From positions 15,836,422 through 15,900,421 of the forward strand of contig OY821518.1 in NCBI GenBank assembly GCA_963682025.1: a DNA stretch of 64,000 nucleotides. The letters are read 5' to 3'. The notes under the pieces are model-generated. The model was not told the DNA's origin. It saw only the letters and a program-made list of their open reading frames with translations, and searched no databases. The position numbers and the translations under genes are program-made. Positions within the stretch are counted from its first letter, which is position 1, and each line of letters opens with the position of its first letter. Source of the DNA: Cordilura impudica. Lineage: Eukaryota; Arthropoda; Insecta; Diptera; Scathophagidae. Below are positions 22,418 through 33,787 of this stretch, one piece after another.

Positions 22418-24473
22418 ATGAGAAATACCGTTTTAAATGATTGGAAGGATAAAATCAATTTTCTTAAAATGAAAACCATTAAGCGTATAAACCCCAGCAA
22501 TATGAGTTTTTTCAACCAAACGTTTGGCAATTTTATTAAACAGTTTAAATCTCGATATAGTAAATGTAAAAGGTACCATGATCGTTCTTTGGAATTAAAT
22601 ACTGAATGGCTAAATGCTTCTATCTCATTTGTTCCTTCACCAAATAAACGAGGTCGCAAGGAACTTTCATTCGAAGATTGCAGTGAGAAAACTAAATCTA
22701 AGAAAAGTAGAAGCATAAGAGATAGTATTCCATTGCTAGTTTTGACTCATGCTACACAAATGAGTTTAAGAGCTGGAAATGTTGAGGCAGCAAAGCTAAT
22801 TAAAGAAATAACAACGTCAACACCTACAAGGGCTGCAAAATATAGAAAAAGCTTTAAGAAGGCTAAACCAAAACAACTAAGTGCAGAAGAAGCTCTTAGC
22901 GTTTTAATAGAAGCAAAATTAACTCGACATATTTATAATATTATAACAAGGGTGGCTCCGGAAAAATTTCCTTCGTATACTAAAGTTCAACAAGCAAAAC
23001 AAAGGTGTTATCACAAACGAGATCAAGTTAAATTTTGTGAAACTTCAGCACAAGTTAGTCTTCAAGGACTTTTAAATCACACGGTTGGAAGACTAGTTAT
23101 GCTGCCAAAATGTTATGATATTTTAACAGAAAAAAAATTATCAAACTTAACCTTGTTTTCAAAGTGGGGTTTTGATGGAAGCTCCGGACATAGTTCGTAC
23201 AAACATGCTTTTTATAGTTCTAATGCAAGCGACTCTTCAGTGTTTATAACATCCATCGTACCACTTAAACTTATTAGTGGAAATGAAGTAGTTTGGAAAA
23301 ATCCTCGTCCTTCATCAACAAGATTTTGTAGGTCTTTAGAGATAGAATACATCAAAGAAACAACAAGTGTATCTAATTTAGAAAAAATTAGGGTCGAGGA
23401 TGAAAAAAAAAATCTTGAAGAAACGTTGGTTTTAGTTGGAGAAAATTCCTTAAAGGTCCTTCACGATTTGTTTTTAGTAATGATAGAGGGAAAAGTGTGC
23501 AACGCAATAACGGGTACGAATTCCACGCAAAAGTGTTATGTATGTGGCGCTACAAGTAAGATGTTCAACCCAGTTAGAACAGACACTTTATAGTTTGGGG
23601 TATCAATACTACACGGATGGATTCGATTTTTTGAGTGCCTTCTCCACTTATCGTAAAAAATTCCAATTCAAAAATGGCAAGCACGATCAGATGAGGACAA
23701 AAAAAATTGTTGCTGAAACAAAACTACAAATTCAGAAAGAGTTTCGTGAAAGAACAGGTTTAATTGTTGACCAGCCAAAGCAGGGCTTTGGTAACTCTAG
23801 CGATGGAAACACCGCTAGACGTTTTTTTAAAAATGCTGAAATATCAGCTGAAATAACAAAAGTGGGCCTAACACTAATTAAAAAAATGCACACAATACTA
23901 ATTGTTGTTTCATGTGGTCACGAGATTAATTTGGAAAGTTTTCGTAATTTTGCTCACAACATAGCAAAGTACTTTGTTGAAATATATCCCTGGTTTTGCA
24001 TGCCTCCCACATTACATAAATTTTTTATTTACGGCCCGGAAATAGTACAACACGCGCTTTTACCAATAGGAGAATTATCAGAAGAAGCTCAAGAAGCAAG
24101 GAATAGAGACTTTAAAAACTACAGAGAGCACTTTGCTCGAAAATGCAGCCGGGAAAAATCGAATGAAGATATTTTTAATAGATTTCTATTAAGTTCAGAC
24201 CCATTTATATCGACAATTAGCAGGCAATATGAACAAAAAACAAAGAAAATTTATCGAAGTCAGAATTAGATCTATTAATATTACCAAAAATTTCTCAAGA
24301 AAATCGTGATGATGACAACAATGAGAGTGATAATAATGATGATGGTGATGATGATGATAGTGATGATGATGATGGTGATAATGATAATAATGATGATAAT
24401 AATGATGATGATGATACAGATGACAGTAATTGTGATGATGATAAAGACTATGATAGTTCAAGTGATGAATAAG
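22418..24473 (+). pseudogene. Transib (RAG1-like) transposase, longest copy D
   Basis: About 685 codons. The first frame (22418-23593) carries an N-terminal region, TSTPTRAAKYRKS, KWGFDGSSGHSSYKH with the first catalytic Asp (about 23165-23205), VWKNPRPSSTRFCR, then MIEGKVCNAITG and zinc-knuckle CYVC. After an in-frame TAG at 23591-23593 the same frame continues FGVSILHGWIRFFECLLHLS. A frameshift near 23650 leads to GFGNSSDGNTARRFF and EEAQEARNRDFK, which holds the third catalytic Glu (about 24090). A second frameshift near 24247 leads into an Asp/Asn-rich tail ending SSDE at 24473. Two key positions are off: the second acid is Glu (MIEGK, usual Asp), and the second zinc His is Tyr (HKFFIY, usual HKILxH). 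No CACWATG-type terminal repeat was found. Dead, but close to full length. Confidence 0.88.
24307..24473 (+). repeat. GAT trinucleotide tract encoding the acidic tail
   Basis: A GAT/AAT-rich tract in which the transposase frame reads long runs of Asp and Asn. It is both a trinucleotide microsatellite and the end of the coding region. The His/Tyr-rich frame on the other strand is its shadow. Confidence 0.8.
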
Positions 24474-27400
24474 AAATAGAGAATATTCAAATAAATTACT
24501 TTAATTAAATAAAAAAATATAAAAATCCATTAAAAAACGTTAGAAGTTTTGTTTTTTTTTGCCTAATTAGGGTATTGTTATTACAAAAAAAATATTATCT
24601 CGTTAATTGCACCCTTCCTTGAATTAATCTCCATTTTAGGTATAATCGAATCCACTATGCAGCGTAGCCATCTTTTTTCAAAAATAAAAGAACGTAAAAG
24701 ATAAAACAGATATCGAAGAGTACAATTGTCTCAAAAACATAAAAGTACGTAAATGGAAAAATAGAGGCAAAATTTGTTTATTTTGATTGGAGTACATAAC
24801 TTCAAATATTAGTCAATGAATTCCCGTTTTCGCATTTTAGATATATTGTCTTTTCCGTTCTCGAACACTGAAGTCGAAAAGGTGGTCTGTACAATTAACT
24901 TATATTAAAAAAAAAAGAATAGAATAGAATGCCTCGACAATATATCCAGTCTTTCTTTTAAGAAAATACTTGATCTTTATGAAAATACTTGATTCTTAAG
25001 CTAAAATCCAAAATCCATTAATTATATGTCTAATTGCCTTTTCCGTTCTCAAACACTGAAGTCGAAAAATGTGGTCTGTACAATGAACTTATATTAAAAA
25101 ACAAGAATTGAATGCCTTCAACCACTGTAAATCCTTTAATATTTATATTTTAAATATAGACTATATTTATATATATATTATATTTTAAATATATCCAGTT
25201 GTGCTATTTAGTTATAAAATTCCAGCAAAAGTTTTTATTAAACTTAATTTTCTTCAAACATATATAAAACCAAAATTTATATCAAAGCAATATTTGTTAT
25301 TTTTTTGTTATTGAGATTCACTGTAAACATTTGTTGATATATTAAGTGATATCAAATGTACAAATAATACACAAGTTCTTTGGAAAGTAATAAAAATAAA
25401 TTTTTATTTTTACAAACATATAACAAGCACTTAAGTTTTTGGAGTACTCTTTTAAGCTTTTTACTTAGAAAAAGTTCGCATCGCTGCTTGATTCATTTTT
25501 ATAAATAATAAAAAATAATATAAAATCTTTGAAGAAAATATACTTTTAATTACAAAATGACACTTTGCCGTATTAGACAATTTCTAATTGGAATAAATGA
25601 GTTCCTGGCTTATAGCACATTTATCGGAGTCATGCGTTCATGGAAGTCATGTGCTCGTTAGAATGTCCATTTATCTTTTTAAGTAGCAGCAGTTAGTAGT
25701 TTCATATTGCGACTTAAAATAAAAATAAAATTGTGTCACTCTTGTTGTTCGTACTTTAGTTGTTGCTGTTGTTGTTGTTACGAGTATGATGTACATACTT
25801 TCATATGGTTTTGCTCTATGGTCGTTTGCATATTTTGCAGACACCATTCAAAAATGGAACGAACTTTTTTTGCGCTCTAATTTTAAAACAGAATATTTAA
25901 AATTTATTTGTATTTTTATTTATATCGAAAATAACAAACGTTTTAAGAAAACTTTTTAAAATGTGAATAAATTTAAATTTTATTTATTTATTTTTATTTC
26001 ATGACAGCTGAAATGAAGGAGCAGCTATTTAGGTCATCGAGCCAAATAAAAATAAATAAACATTAAAATATGGCACGAAACAATATTTTTAATTTAAAGA
26101 TGGCTTTTAAAAATACGTCATCATTAAATTCCACAAAATCCACTGAACTTAATTCTATTTAAAATTCAAAATTTTAATCTACGATTTTCTTTTTTAATAA
26201 ATCTAGCAATATCAAATGCAAACGGTGTAATAAATATTTGCTACTGTTGTTATCTAAGTTGTTGTTATTGTTGCTTACCACATCTACTAGTAGAACGACA
26301 TATTTACTACTTCAATGGCAAATCATTGTAGTTAGTTGTGCATTCATAGTTAGTTTAAATTGTTGTTTACCATCTTCATCATCACTTTGATGTCCCGAAC
26401 ACTGTGGGAAATATTTGAAATTGTGACAAGACTATGATGACGACAATGAGTAAGGATGGAGTTCAAGTATGAGGTCATAATAAATTTGTTTTGTTGTTGA
26501 GTTAGTTATATTTTCTATGTACATTTTTTATAGTGCATAGTCATTGTATCGCATGGCATGATGACATAAAACAGCAGTATTTTGCCAGAAAAAATTAGTT
26601 TGATATGCTCTTCCTCATCGCACTAACGAGTTGATTTGTCTTGTCTTTTTTTATGTGCGGCAATATACTAAAATTGTGTTTAAATATTTAAGAACTTACT
26701 AACAGATTAAAAACTGAGTTGCAATAAGAATAGAACAACTTGTGGTTACAGAAAATTCAGTGACTGAAAACGAACCCGAAACCGAACCCAAGCCAGATCA
26801 GGTTAACTTTTTATAAAAACTTTGAATCCGAACCCGTTGAACGCAAAAATTCAACCAGATACCATTCATATGTAATGGAAAATACAAAACCTGACAGTTG
26901 TTAGTTTTTCTAACAATGCAGTCTCAATGTCCAAAAATTTACCACTTCAACCCCATGTTCCCCCACTTAAACCAAACAAGCCAACCAATTTACACTGTAG
27001 AGTCCTTGTAACGTTTGAGTAAATTCATAAAAATTTTTTCTAAAAAATAAGTGTTTCACTTCATGTAAGCAACTTTTTAAAAGTACATATTGCATGTTTT
27101 TATCTGCATATGGGTATGTGGATTTAACAACACTTTTAGATGTTTAAAATATCTACATAGTATACTAAAACAGAATATACATATTATTTATAGCTCGGTA
27201 GATTTTGCTTAGGGTACAATTTATTAATATGTGTCTTTATTATTATACGGCATTCAAATAGTCAAATCAGAAAAATTTTATATGTGAAACTTTTAATACT
27301 CTACAAGTCTCTATGGACCTCACCTTAGAACCCTAATTTATATACAAATTTTGTTGAAAATGTTATTGAGTTCCGTAACTCTAAGTATCAAAACAAATTT

Positions 27401-28000
27401 GTAAGACCTTAATACTCACACATTTGTATGTGAAACCATGTTTTTCTGCAATTGTAGTTTATTTTAAATTAAGTTATAAAGTAAACTGTATGAGCTATAT
27501 AAGTTTTGTTGTATTTTTGTGCTGTTTCTTTTTTTTTACATTTTTAAATAAAAATGTCGGAAATTGCAAACAAAAAGAAGAAGAAGAGAAAATGTTCTAC
27601 ATCACCTGGGAATTAAATTCGTTATAGCAATTTAATTGTTTATAAAATGGTTTACATTTTAATATAATTATTATATGATTTTCTTGCCATAAACTTATAA
27701 AGTTTGTCCTTGATGCACTTAAACAGTGATACGCTGAGTTACAAGGTTTTAAGAAGACAAACTATAAATAAGATAGTAAACAACTATACTGGTGAAATAA
27801 CAACAAAATTATAATCTCAAAAAGACTATAATATAATTTTAAAATATTAAATTTAATAGACAATTTGTAATTATGTAATTCTTTGTACTATGCACCCGTT
27901 TTGAAATATTATATTTTGAAGATATTTTTCGATTTTTTTTCAACCCTCAGAAAAATAATTGGTTAGAATTCGGTTACCACTAGAACAATTTGATTAGGTA
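24474..28000. other. Long stretch without a recognised gene
   Basis: No open frame over 75 codons with known similarity and no element shared with the rest of the window, apart from an internal duplication at 24848-25125. It holds several GTTGTT runs (25745-25785, 26240-26270) and many short A/T runs. It may be genuine unique host intergenic or intronic DNA, the best place here to look for host regulatory sequence. Confidence 0.5.
24848..25125 (+). repeat. Local direct duplication of about 90 bp
   Basis: Blocks at about 24848-24940 and 25030-25120 share CTTTTCCGTTCTC.AACACT, GAAGTCGAAAA, GTGGTCTGTACAAT.AACTT and GAATGCCT. Spacing is about 180 bp. Non-coding. Confidence 0.8.
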
Positions 28001-28220
28001 ATACAATTTTTATGCTCTCCAAGCCACCGCGCAGAGGGTATATGTAGGTATGTCATTCCGTCACTTCGAAATAAATACCGGTGTCCCCAAAACTATATAT
28101 TTTCTTCATTCTTATAACAAGCGATGACCAGCGGCCCGTCTGTCTGCGAAATTACGATCACACCCTCAATAACTAAGCTAGACTTTTCGTTGTTGCATAA
28201 AATCGTTTACTAACGTCCCA
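28000..28220 (+). repeat. Possible degenerate mini-me-type repeat
   Basis: Carries GCAGAGGGTATATGTAGG, GTCATTCCGTCACTTCGAAAT and CGGCCCGTCTGTCTGCGAAA, an order reminiscent of the dispersed GTCY repeat common in Drosophila intergenic DNA. It belongs to a different subfamily from the other copies here. Identification is from memory of the motif order only. Confidence 0.35.
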
Positions 28221-28266
28221 CGAGATATGAATTAAATATGAAAAACTCTTTAAAAAATTATTCAAT

Positions 28267-28488
28267 GTGTTTTTTGTTTTTGGTATGATATGTGTATGCT
28301 ATAATTCTTCTTATTGTTATAGTCATTGTAGTTATGGCATTTGCTACATGAGGGTGGTTATATGGTTACACTGCACGTATCACATTAGCCTAAGCAAGTA
28401 TTGTCACATGATTTTTTTATTTTTATTACGAAAGAATACGAAAAAAAATATAGTCCCTAAGCAAATAGTTTTTTTTTCTTTTTTTTAA
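28267..28488 (+). other. Unassigned Cys/Tyr-rich open frame
   Basis: A 73-codon frame with many Cys and Tyr residues, no recognised domain, no promoter evidence. Probably chance, listed because it is one of the few frames in an otherwise unique stretch. Confidence 0.1.
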
Positions 28489-28489
28489 A

Positions 28490-29975
28490 GAGCCTTTCCT
28501 GAAACGGCCCCTTTTCACCAAAAGTGTAATTATAAAAGAAAGTATTTTTTTAAGTAAATACCATATTTTAAATTATCCTTTTTTTAAAACTAACCTTTTT
28601 TCAAAAAGTACGCTTTTTTAAAGTATTTTTTTAGGGACTAAGGTAAAAATGCATGTCAAAAATGGCAAAATGTTTGCTAAATTTGGGCAAATTTATGGGA
28701 AAATGCATGCTAAAAATGGGATTTTTTTCTGTTAAAAATGAGAAAAATTTGCATGCCAAATATAAGGAAATTGCGTGCTGAATTATGAAAAATCATTTTC
28801 AAAGTGCAAATAAAAAATTTTTTTCGAAAAACACGCATATGACATGCATTTTTACCATTTAGCATGCATTTCCTATAGACTTAACAACATTTTCCCATAA
28901 TTTAGCATGCATTTTCCCGTTTCTGTACAGCAAAACCAATTCTCTCTTTTTTTAAAGTACCCTTTTATAAAAATACCCTTTTTAAGGTACCGTTTTGTAA
29001 AAGTACTCTTTTTTTTTAAATGTCCCCCTTTAAAAAAATACCCTTTTCTCATAAATTATTATTTTCATAAAAAAATCTTTTATTTTAAGTACAATTTCTT
29101 TTAAAGTAGCCCTTTTTGAAATAACAGTACCATTTTTAACAATGTACCATTTTTTAAAAATTACCCTTTTGATAAAATTACTCTTTTTATAAAATAGCAA
29201 TTTTTTAAAGTACCTTATTCTTACAACTACACTTTTTTAAACTGAAGTTTTTTTTTTCAAAAAGTACCCTTGTTTAAAAGTACTCTTTTTTAAAGTACCA
29301 TTTTTTAAAAAGTATCCATATATTAAAAAGGTACACTTTTATTAAAAATGTACACTTTTATTAAAACGGTGCCCTTTTTAACAATGTACCGTAAAAATTA
29401 CTCTGTTTATAAAAAAAGCAATTTTTAATGTATTTTATTCTCAAAATTATCCTCTTTTAAACTAAATTTCTTCTCAAAAAGTACACTTTTTTAAAGTGCC
29501 ATTTTTTAAAGTACCATTTTTTAAAAAGTACCCCTTTTTAAAAGCTAACCTTTTTTAAAAATTAGCCTTTTTTAAAAGTTCCGTTTTTTATAAAGTACTC
29601 TTTTTTTAAAGTACCCTTTTTTAAAAAGTAGCATTTTTTAAAAAAAGTACCATTTTCTAAAGAGTACCCTTTAATTAAAAAAGTACACTTTTATTGAAAA
29701 ATTACCATTAACAACGAACCACTTTTTTAAATTACACTTTTGATAAATTTTACTCTTTTTATAAAAAAAGCAATTTTTTAAAGTACTTTATTCTCAAAAT
29801 TACCCTCTTTTAAACTAAAATTTTTCTCAAAAAAGTACCCTTTTTAAGAAGTACTCTTTTTTTAAAGTGCCCTTTTTAAAAAAGTACCCTCTTTTAAAAA
29901 GTGTTCTTTTATTAAAAAAGTACACTTTTATTAAAAAATTACCATTAACCATGAACCATTTTTTTAAAATTACGA
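28490..29975. repeat. Long array of short quasi-palindromic AAAGTACC repeats
   Basis: About 1.5 kb built from variants of TTTTTTAAAAAGTACC with 15-25 bp spacing, in which T-run, A-run and GTAC alternate so that both strands look alike. Blocks such as TTTTTATAAAAAAAGCAATT and ATTAAAAAAGTACACTTTTA recur several times, showing higher-order duplication of about 300 bp (compare 29335-29460 with 29675-29810). It ends where the 48.8 kb-type flank begins. Confidence 0.8.
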
Positions 29976-30105
29976 ATTGTTACAGTTTTTTTCTTTATCT
30001 GCGATTATAAAATATTCCGTCAATTCTAAAAACTCACGTTGTGTTTTAGTTAATTTTTTCCAAACAAAAATCCTTATTTCTTCTGCTACGGGTTGTATGC
30101 TAATG
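29976..30105 (-). pseudogene. Flank fragment shared with 48.81-48.94 kb
   Basis: Reverse complement of about 48810-48940, nearly identical, and likewise abutting the outer end of a long-TIR transposon copy. At 48.8 kb it leads into the C-terminal part of an uncharacterised transposase-like gene; here only the first 130 bp remain before the AAAGTACC array. Confidence 0.7.
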
Positions 30106-30712
30106 TATATATATGGTGGTTTCATGTCAAGTGCACCAACTTTTGAAACCGATGTCTTCCGATCGGGATGAAATTTGCACCAAGGTGAGTCCTATTGGAT
30201 AGTAGTTCAGACAAAATTTTTCAATAACATCGGTCCAGATCTCTCTGAGTTAGGGATCAAACTTTGACATTTTGGCCAAACAGGTGTTTTTTTCTCATTC
30301 ATGTAACTTATTACCTATTGTTCTTAGAAAATTTTCTCCCAAATAGTTTAGATAGCTATTTCTTCTGTATTTCGGAAAAAAATACTTAAAAAAAAAAAAA
30401 AAAATTTTGTAGACTTTTTTTGCTAAATTAAAGCATTTTTTGCCTTTTTTTTCAAAAAGGGCATTTTTTTTTTATATTTTTTCATAAGAAAGCTTAGGAT
30501 TTTTCCTTTAAGAGCTTTTTGGTCGCTTAGTGGGATGGGAGTGGGACATCTATCAAAATAAATATTTTGTAATTCAAGACAACGGTTTTTCAATTTTTCA
30601 CAAATGCACTATTTTGAATTTTTTCCTATTTGTGTCTAAAACCTTACAAATAAAACTTATACTGAGAAACTAGACAAACTAAACTTTCCGAAGGTATATA
30701 ACATACCTAACT
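30106..30712. repeat. Left terminal inverted repeat
   Basis: About 600 bp, pairing with 32348-32967. Landmarks from outside in are CACCAACTTTTGAAACCGAT, TTTGGCCAAACAGGTGTTTT, TAGATAGCTATTTCTTC, AAGCGACC-type motif (complement) and CAAGACAACGGTTTTTC. Confidence 0.88.
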
Positions 30713-31030
30713 AAAATTTTACGCCCTCGATACTGTAATACTCAGAATATGTTAACCTCAGGAAAAAAATCGCTTTTTTTCTATAGAAATGTTGAAAAAT
30801 TATTATTTTTTATTTATTTTTAATAATAATTAAATTAATGTATAATAATAATAATATTAAAAATAAAAAGGTAAATAATTTATTAAAATTTAATCTTAAT
30901 TGCATTAGATCCAATAATATCATAACTATTTTTATACTTAATTTATTTTAGCTGATGAAGTATTTAAGTCTTGTAAATTTTTAAATACCCAGTCTTTCAT
31001 CCAGCTTTTTTGTCGCCTTTATTTACTGCG

Positions 31031-32335
31031 GTTTTTTGTCACTCCTTTCTTGGCGTTACTAGGTTCAGCTGTTGATTTCGCTGTTGGTTTATTTGTTGTC
31101 TTTGGAAAGAAATCGCATTGAATAGAGGCAGAAAACTTTTTCAACTTGGGTCTTCCATCGACAAGCGGTATAAAAGCATGGTATTAAGCGGTGCCATCGA
31201 TTGTTACCGTAGCATCGAATCTGCTCTTCAGTGTTTTCAATGTTTCCTGATGATCCTCTTTGCTACTAAAAATTATTTTAGTTTCTTTACAATAACTCTT
31301 TGCCCAATGGAAGAGAGCAGTCGCATCTAAGATGCGATCTTGATGAGAGCACTGGAGGCCATACTTCGCTGCATTTCTTTTAAGGTTTGCTCCAATACCA
31401 TCACATGCTCCTTTACCATGAGCAGTAGGATGAAAATGCCACTCAGCTGGCATTCCAAAATCTTTTTCGTGGGCCATAAGATTTGCCAAGTTACTTTTGT
31501 TTTTAACATGTTGACGAGCTCCGTCCGAAACGTAGTATACCTTCTTTACTGTAAATTTAGATTTTAGAAATTTTAGCATTCTCTTCTGGTACCCATAAAC
31601 TGCAACGGTATCATGTTTTAAATCGTCGGATATGATTGCCATACTTCTGTGTTCCAGTTTTTCATCTTTCATGTAGTAAATAACTACTGTGAATATAGCT
31701 GCTTGGTCGTTATGGAAGTGGAATGCTTGTATGGCATCCTGAAGAACATATTTATAGTTTTCTGCGAAATCATATGAAATAACGAATTCACCAGACTTCA
31801 AATGCATCTTCAAATCCTTGAAGAATGACCATTGCTCTTTAACTAAAAAGTCATGGGTTCTCAAGTTTAGCAATCCTGTACACATTTCTTCCACAAAATC
31901 ATCCACATTTAAAATGATTGTTTTCAATGTGCATCTGTCAGTCTGAATCCAAGAATTAAATTTGTCCTCCTCTATATATTCTCGATCTAAAGAGCTGATT
32001 AAATTTTCTTTGATGAATGTGGTTTTCGGGCAATTGGTACATTCACCTAAGTGGCAAGAAGTTGTTGCATTAGGACACATAGTCAATTTAAGGCAATCGC
32101 GGTAATCGTGTAAATCTTCTGCCGAATCATCTGTTAAATACTTTAAGTTGATTTCCTTCAACATCAGTTTAACATTTTCATAGTAAATGCAAACGAATAC
32201 TATGTGAGTTCCGTTGCTTTCTGCCAAAACGCAATGTTTTGGTCTCATTTGGGTTAATTTCGTGAAGCCAATTCTAACATCCTCGTGTTCAGATTGAAAT
32301 GTTGCAAGAAACTCTTTCAGGATACAGAAAACCAC
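31031..32335 (-). pseudogene. Putative transposase with SDGA and HGKGACDGIG motifs
   Basis: About 435 codons in one frame from ATG 32335 to the stop after KNRSK near 31031, broken by a single in-frame TAA at 31184-31186 where the second copy has CAA (Gln). Features in order: CHLGECTNCP Cys cluster (about residue 110-120); SYDFAENYKYVLQDAIQAFH (about 195-215) with an acidic DFAEN; VYYVSDGARQHVKNKSNLAN (about 290); and WHFHPTAHGKGACDGIGANL (about 320), with a Lys-rich end. The SDGA and HGKGxCDGIGG motifs recur in a widespread family of animal repeat-encoded proteins. An RNase H-like DDE fold is plausible but unproven. The start follows directly on the inner end of the right TIR. Confidence 0.7.
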
Positions 32336-32347
32336 TCTATTCTGTTA

Positions 32348-32967
32348 TGTTATGAAGGTATGTTACATACCTTCGGAAAGTTTAGTTTGTCTAGTTTCTC
32401 AGTATAAGTTTTATTTGTAAGGTTTTAGACACAAATAGGAAAAAATTCAAAATAGTGCATTTGTGAAAAATTGAAAAACCGTTGTCTTGAGTTAAAAAAT
32501 ATTTATTTTGATAGATATCCCACTCCCATCCCACTAAGCGACCAAAAAGCTCTGAAAGGAAAAATCCTAAGCTTTCTTATGAAAAAATAAAAAAAAAAAA
32601 AAAAAAAATGCCCTTTTTGGAAAAAAAGGCAAAAAATGCTTTAATTTAGCAAAAAAAAAGTCTACAAAAAAAATTTTTTTTTTAAGTATTTTTTTCCGAA
32701 ATACTGAAGAAATAGCTATCTAAACTATTTGGGAGAAAATTTTCTAAGAACAATAGGTAATAAGTTACAAGGATGGGAAAAAACACCTGTTTGGCCAAAA
32801 TGTCAAATTTTGATCCCCTCTAACTCAGAGAGATCTAGACCGATCTTGTTGAAAAATTGTGTCTAAACTACTGTCCAATAGGACTAACCTTGGTGCAAAT
32901 TTCATCCCGATCGGAAGACATCGGTTTCAAAAGTTGGTGCACTTGACATGAAATCCCCCATATATGT
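32348..32967. repeat. Right terminal inverted repeat
   Basis: Inverted match to 30106-30712. It probably contains the promoter of the transposase gene, which starts 13 bp from its inner end on the minus strand. Differences from the left TIR are mainly A-run length changes near 32590. Confidence 0.88.
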
Positions 32968-33390
32968 AGGTAGATAATAAAAAATAAAATATAAACAAGT
33001 AGGAACGATATTATAAATCTTTTTTTTATAAACTGAAATCAATTTTAATTAAATATTTTTTAAAATATAATTTTTTTGTTATTTCTTTGTAATAAAGCAA
33101 TACAAACATTTGAATTATTTGTTATCTGTTTTTTTTTTAATAAAACAATGAAATTATAAATATTTTTTAACCGGTTTTTTAACCTAAAACCGTATTCGAA
33201 ACCGGTTTTTTCAGAAATTAAATTTTTCGAATTACCCGAAAACCGGGTTTCAAAATATGTCGGTTTTTTTAATACTCTAATTGATAGGTAAACATAATTT
33301 AGTTTGCTTCTGCAATTACGATCGTTCATTTTAAAGAAGATAAAATTGCTGCAAGCGAAGCCATTTTTAAACTCTTTCTTTTAACTCATA
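32968..33390. other. No gene; short AACCGG-rich palindromic patch
   Basis: Mostly AT-rich. At 33168-33275 the words AACCGGTTTT, AAAACCG and GAAACCGG alternate, giving local self-complementarity. The frame at 33060-33329 is a by-product of this. Confidence 0.4.
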
Positions 33391-33394
33391 CTAT

Positions 33395-33680
33395 CTATCT
33401 GCCTGTCTGTCTGTCGTGCTGTGAAAATAGATTAACTTTGACATAATCACGCACAGTCACGGAGAAATTAAAACTTCACTGCCCTTCATCCGATCGATCT
33501 GAATTAATTCTAAGATAGTCATACACATTCAAATCACTACAGTCACGTAGTGATTTAAACCCCATTTACCCTCATCCGATCGATCTGAAACCTGGTCCAC
33601 AGACTTGTTGTGACCAAGGATTAATTCTAAAACAGTCAGGCAAAGTCACACAAAGTCACGGGAATTTTCAAAACTCATAT
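33395..33680 (+). repeat. GTCT microsatellite followed by about 125 bp tandem units
   Basis: A (CTGT/GTCT) run at 33395-33415 precedes two to three imperfect units marked by CATCCGATCGATCTGAA (33488 and 33575), AATTAATTCTAA.A.AGTC and CACGxAG/CACGGA. It resembles expanded mini-me-type satellites but no other copy exists in the window. Confidence 0.6.
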
Positions 33681-33787
33681 GCATAAGAAAAAAAAGAGAA
33701 TAAAAACTTTGTTTCAATGGGTTAAATTATTAGATAAATTTTAAATAAATTCCCATAGTTGTAACCAAAATCTTACCATTACTTTTT

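Larger units (their letters stand above)
30106..32967 (-). mobile_element. 2.86 kb DNA transposon with TIRs of about 600 bp
   Basis: The left TIR (30106 to about 30712) and right TIR (about 32348 to 32967) are inverted copies along their whole length, from GGTTTCATGTCAAGTGCACC at the outer end to CCGAAGGTATGTAACATACC at the inner end. Between them lies one long minus-strand gene with a short AT-rich leader. A second copy of the element is at 44036-48800. Both outer ends abut TATATATAT, so a TA-rich target is likely; the target duplication cannot be resolved in this low-complexity sequence. Confidence 0.88.

Noticed and set aside
23538..24269. Second, independent gene after the first Transib frame
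   Set aside because: It continues the same transposase after a frameshift; its first 35 codons are out-of-frame overlap.
24195..24461. His/Tyr-rich minus-strand frame
   Set aside because: Antisense reading of the GAT tract that encodes the acidic Transib tail.
22230..24660. CACWATG-type Transib terminal repeats around the 22.4 kb copy
   Set aside because: CACTATG at about 24655 is the only candidate, but it faces the wrong way and has no partner upstream.
28490..29975. CRISPR-like or telomeric array
   Set aside because: Units are irregular, palindromic and without unique spacers; the genome is eukaryotic and the words are not telomeric repeats.
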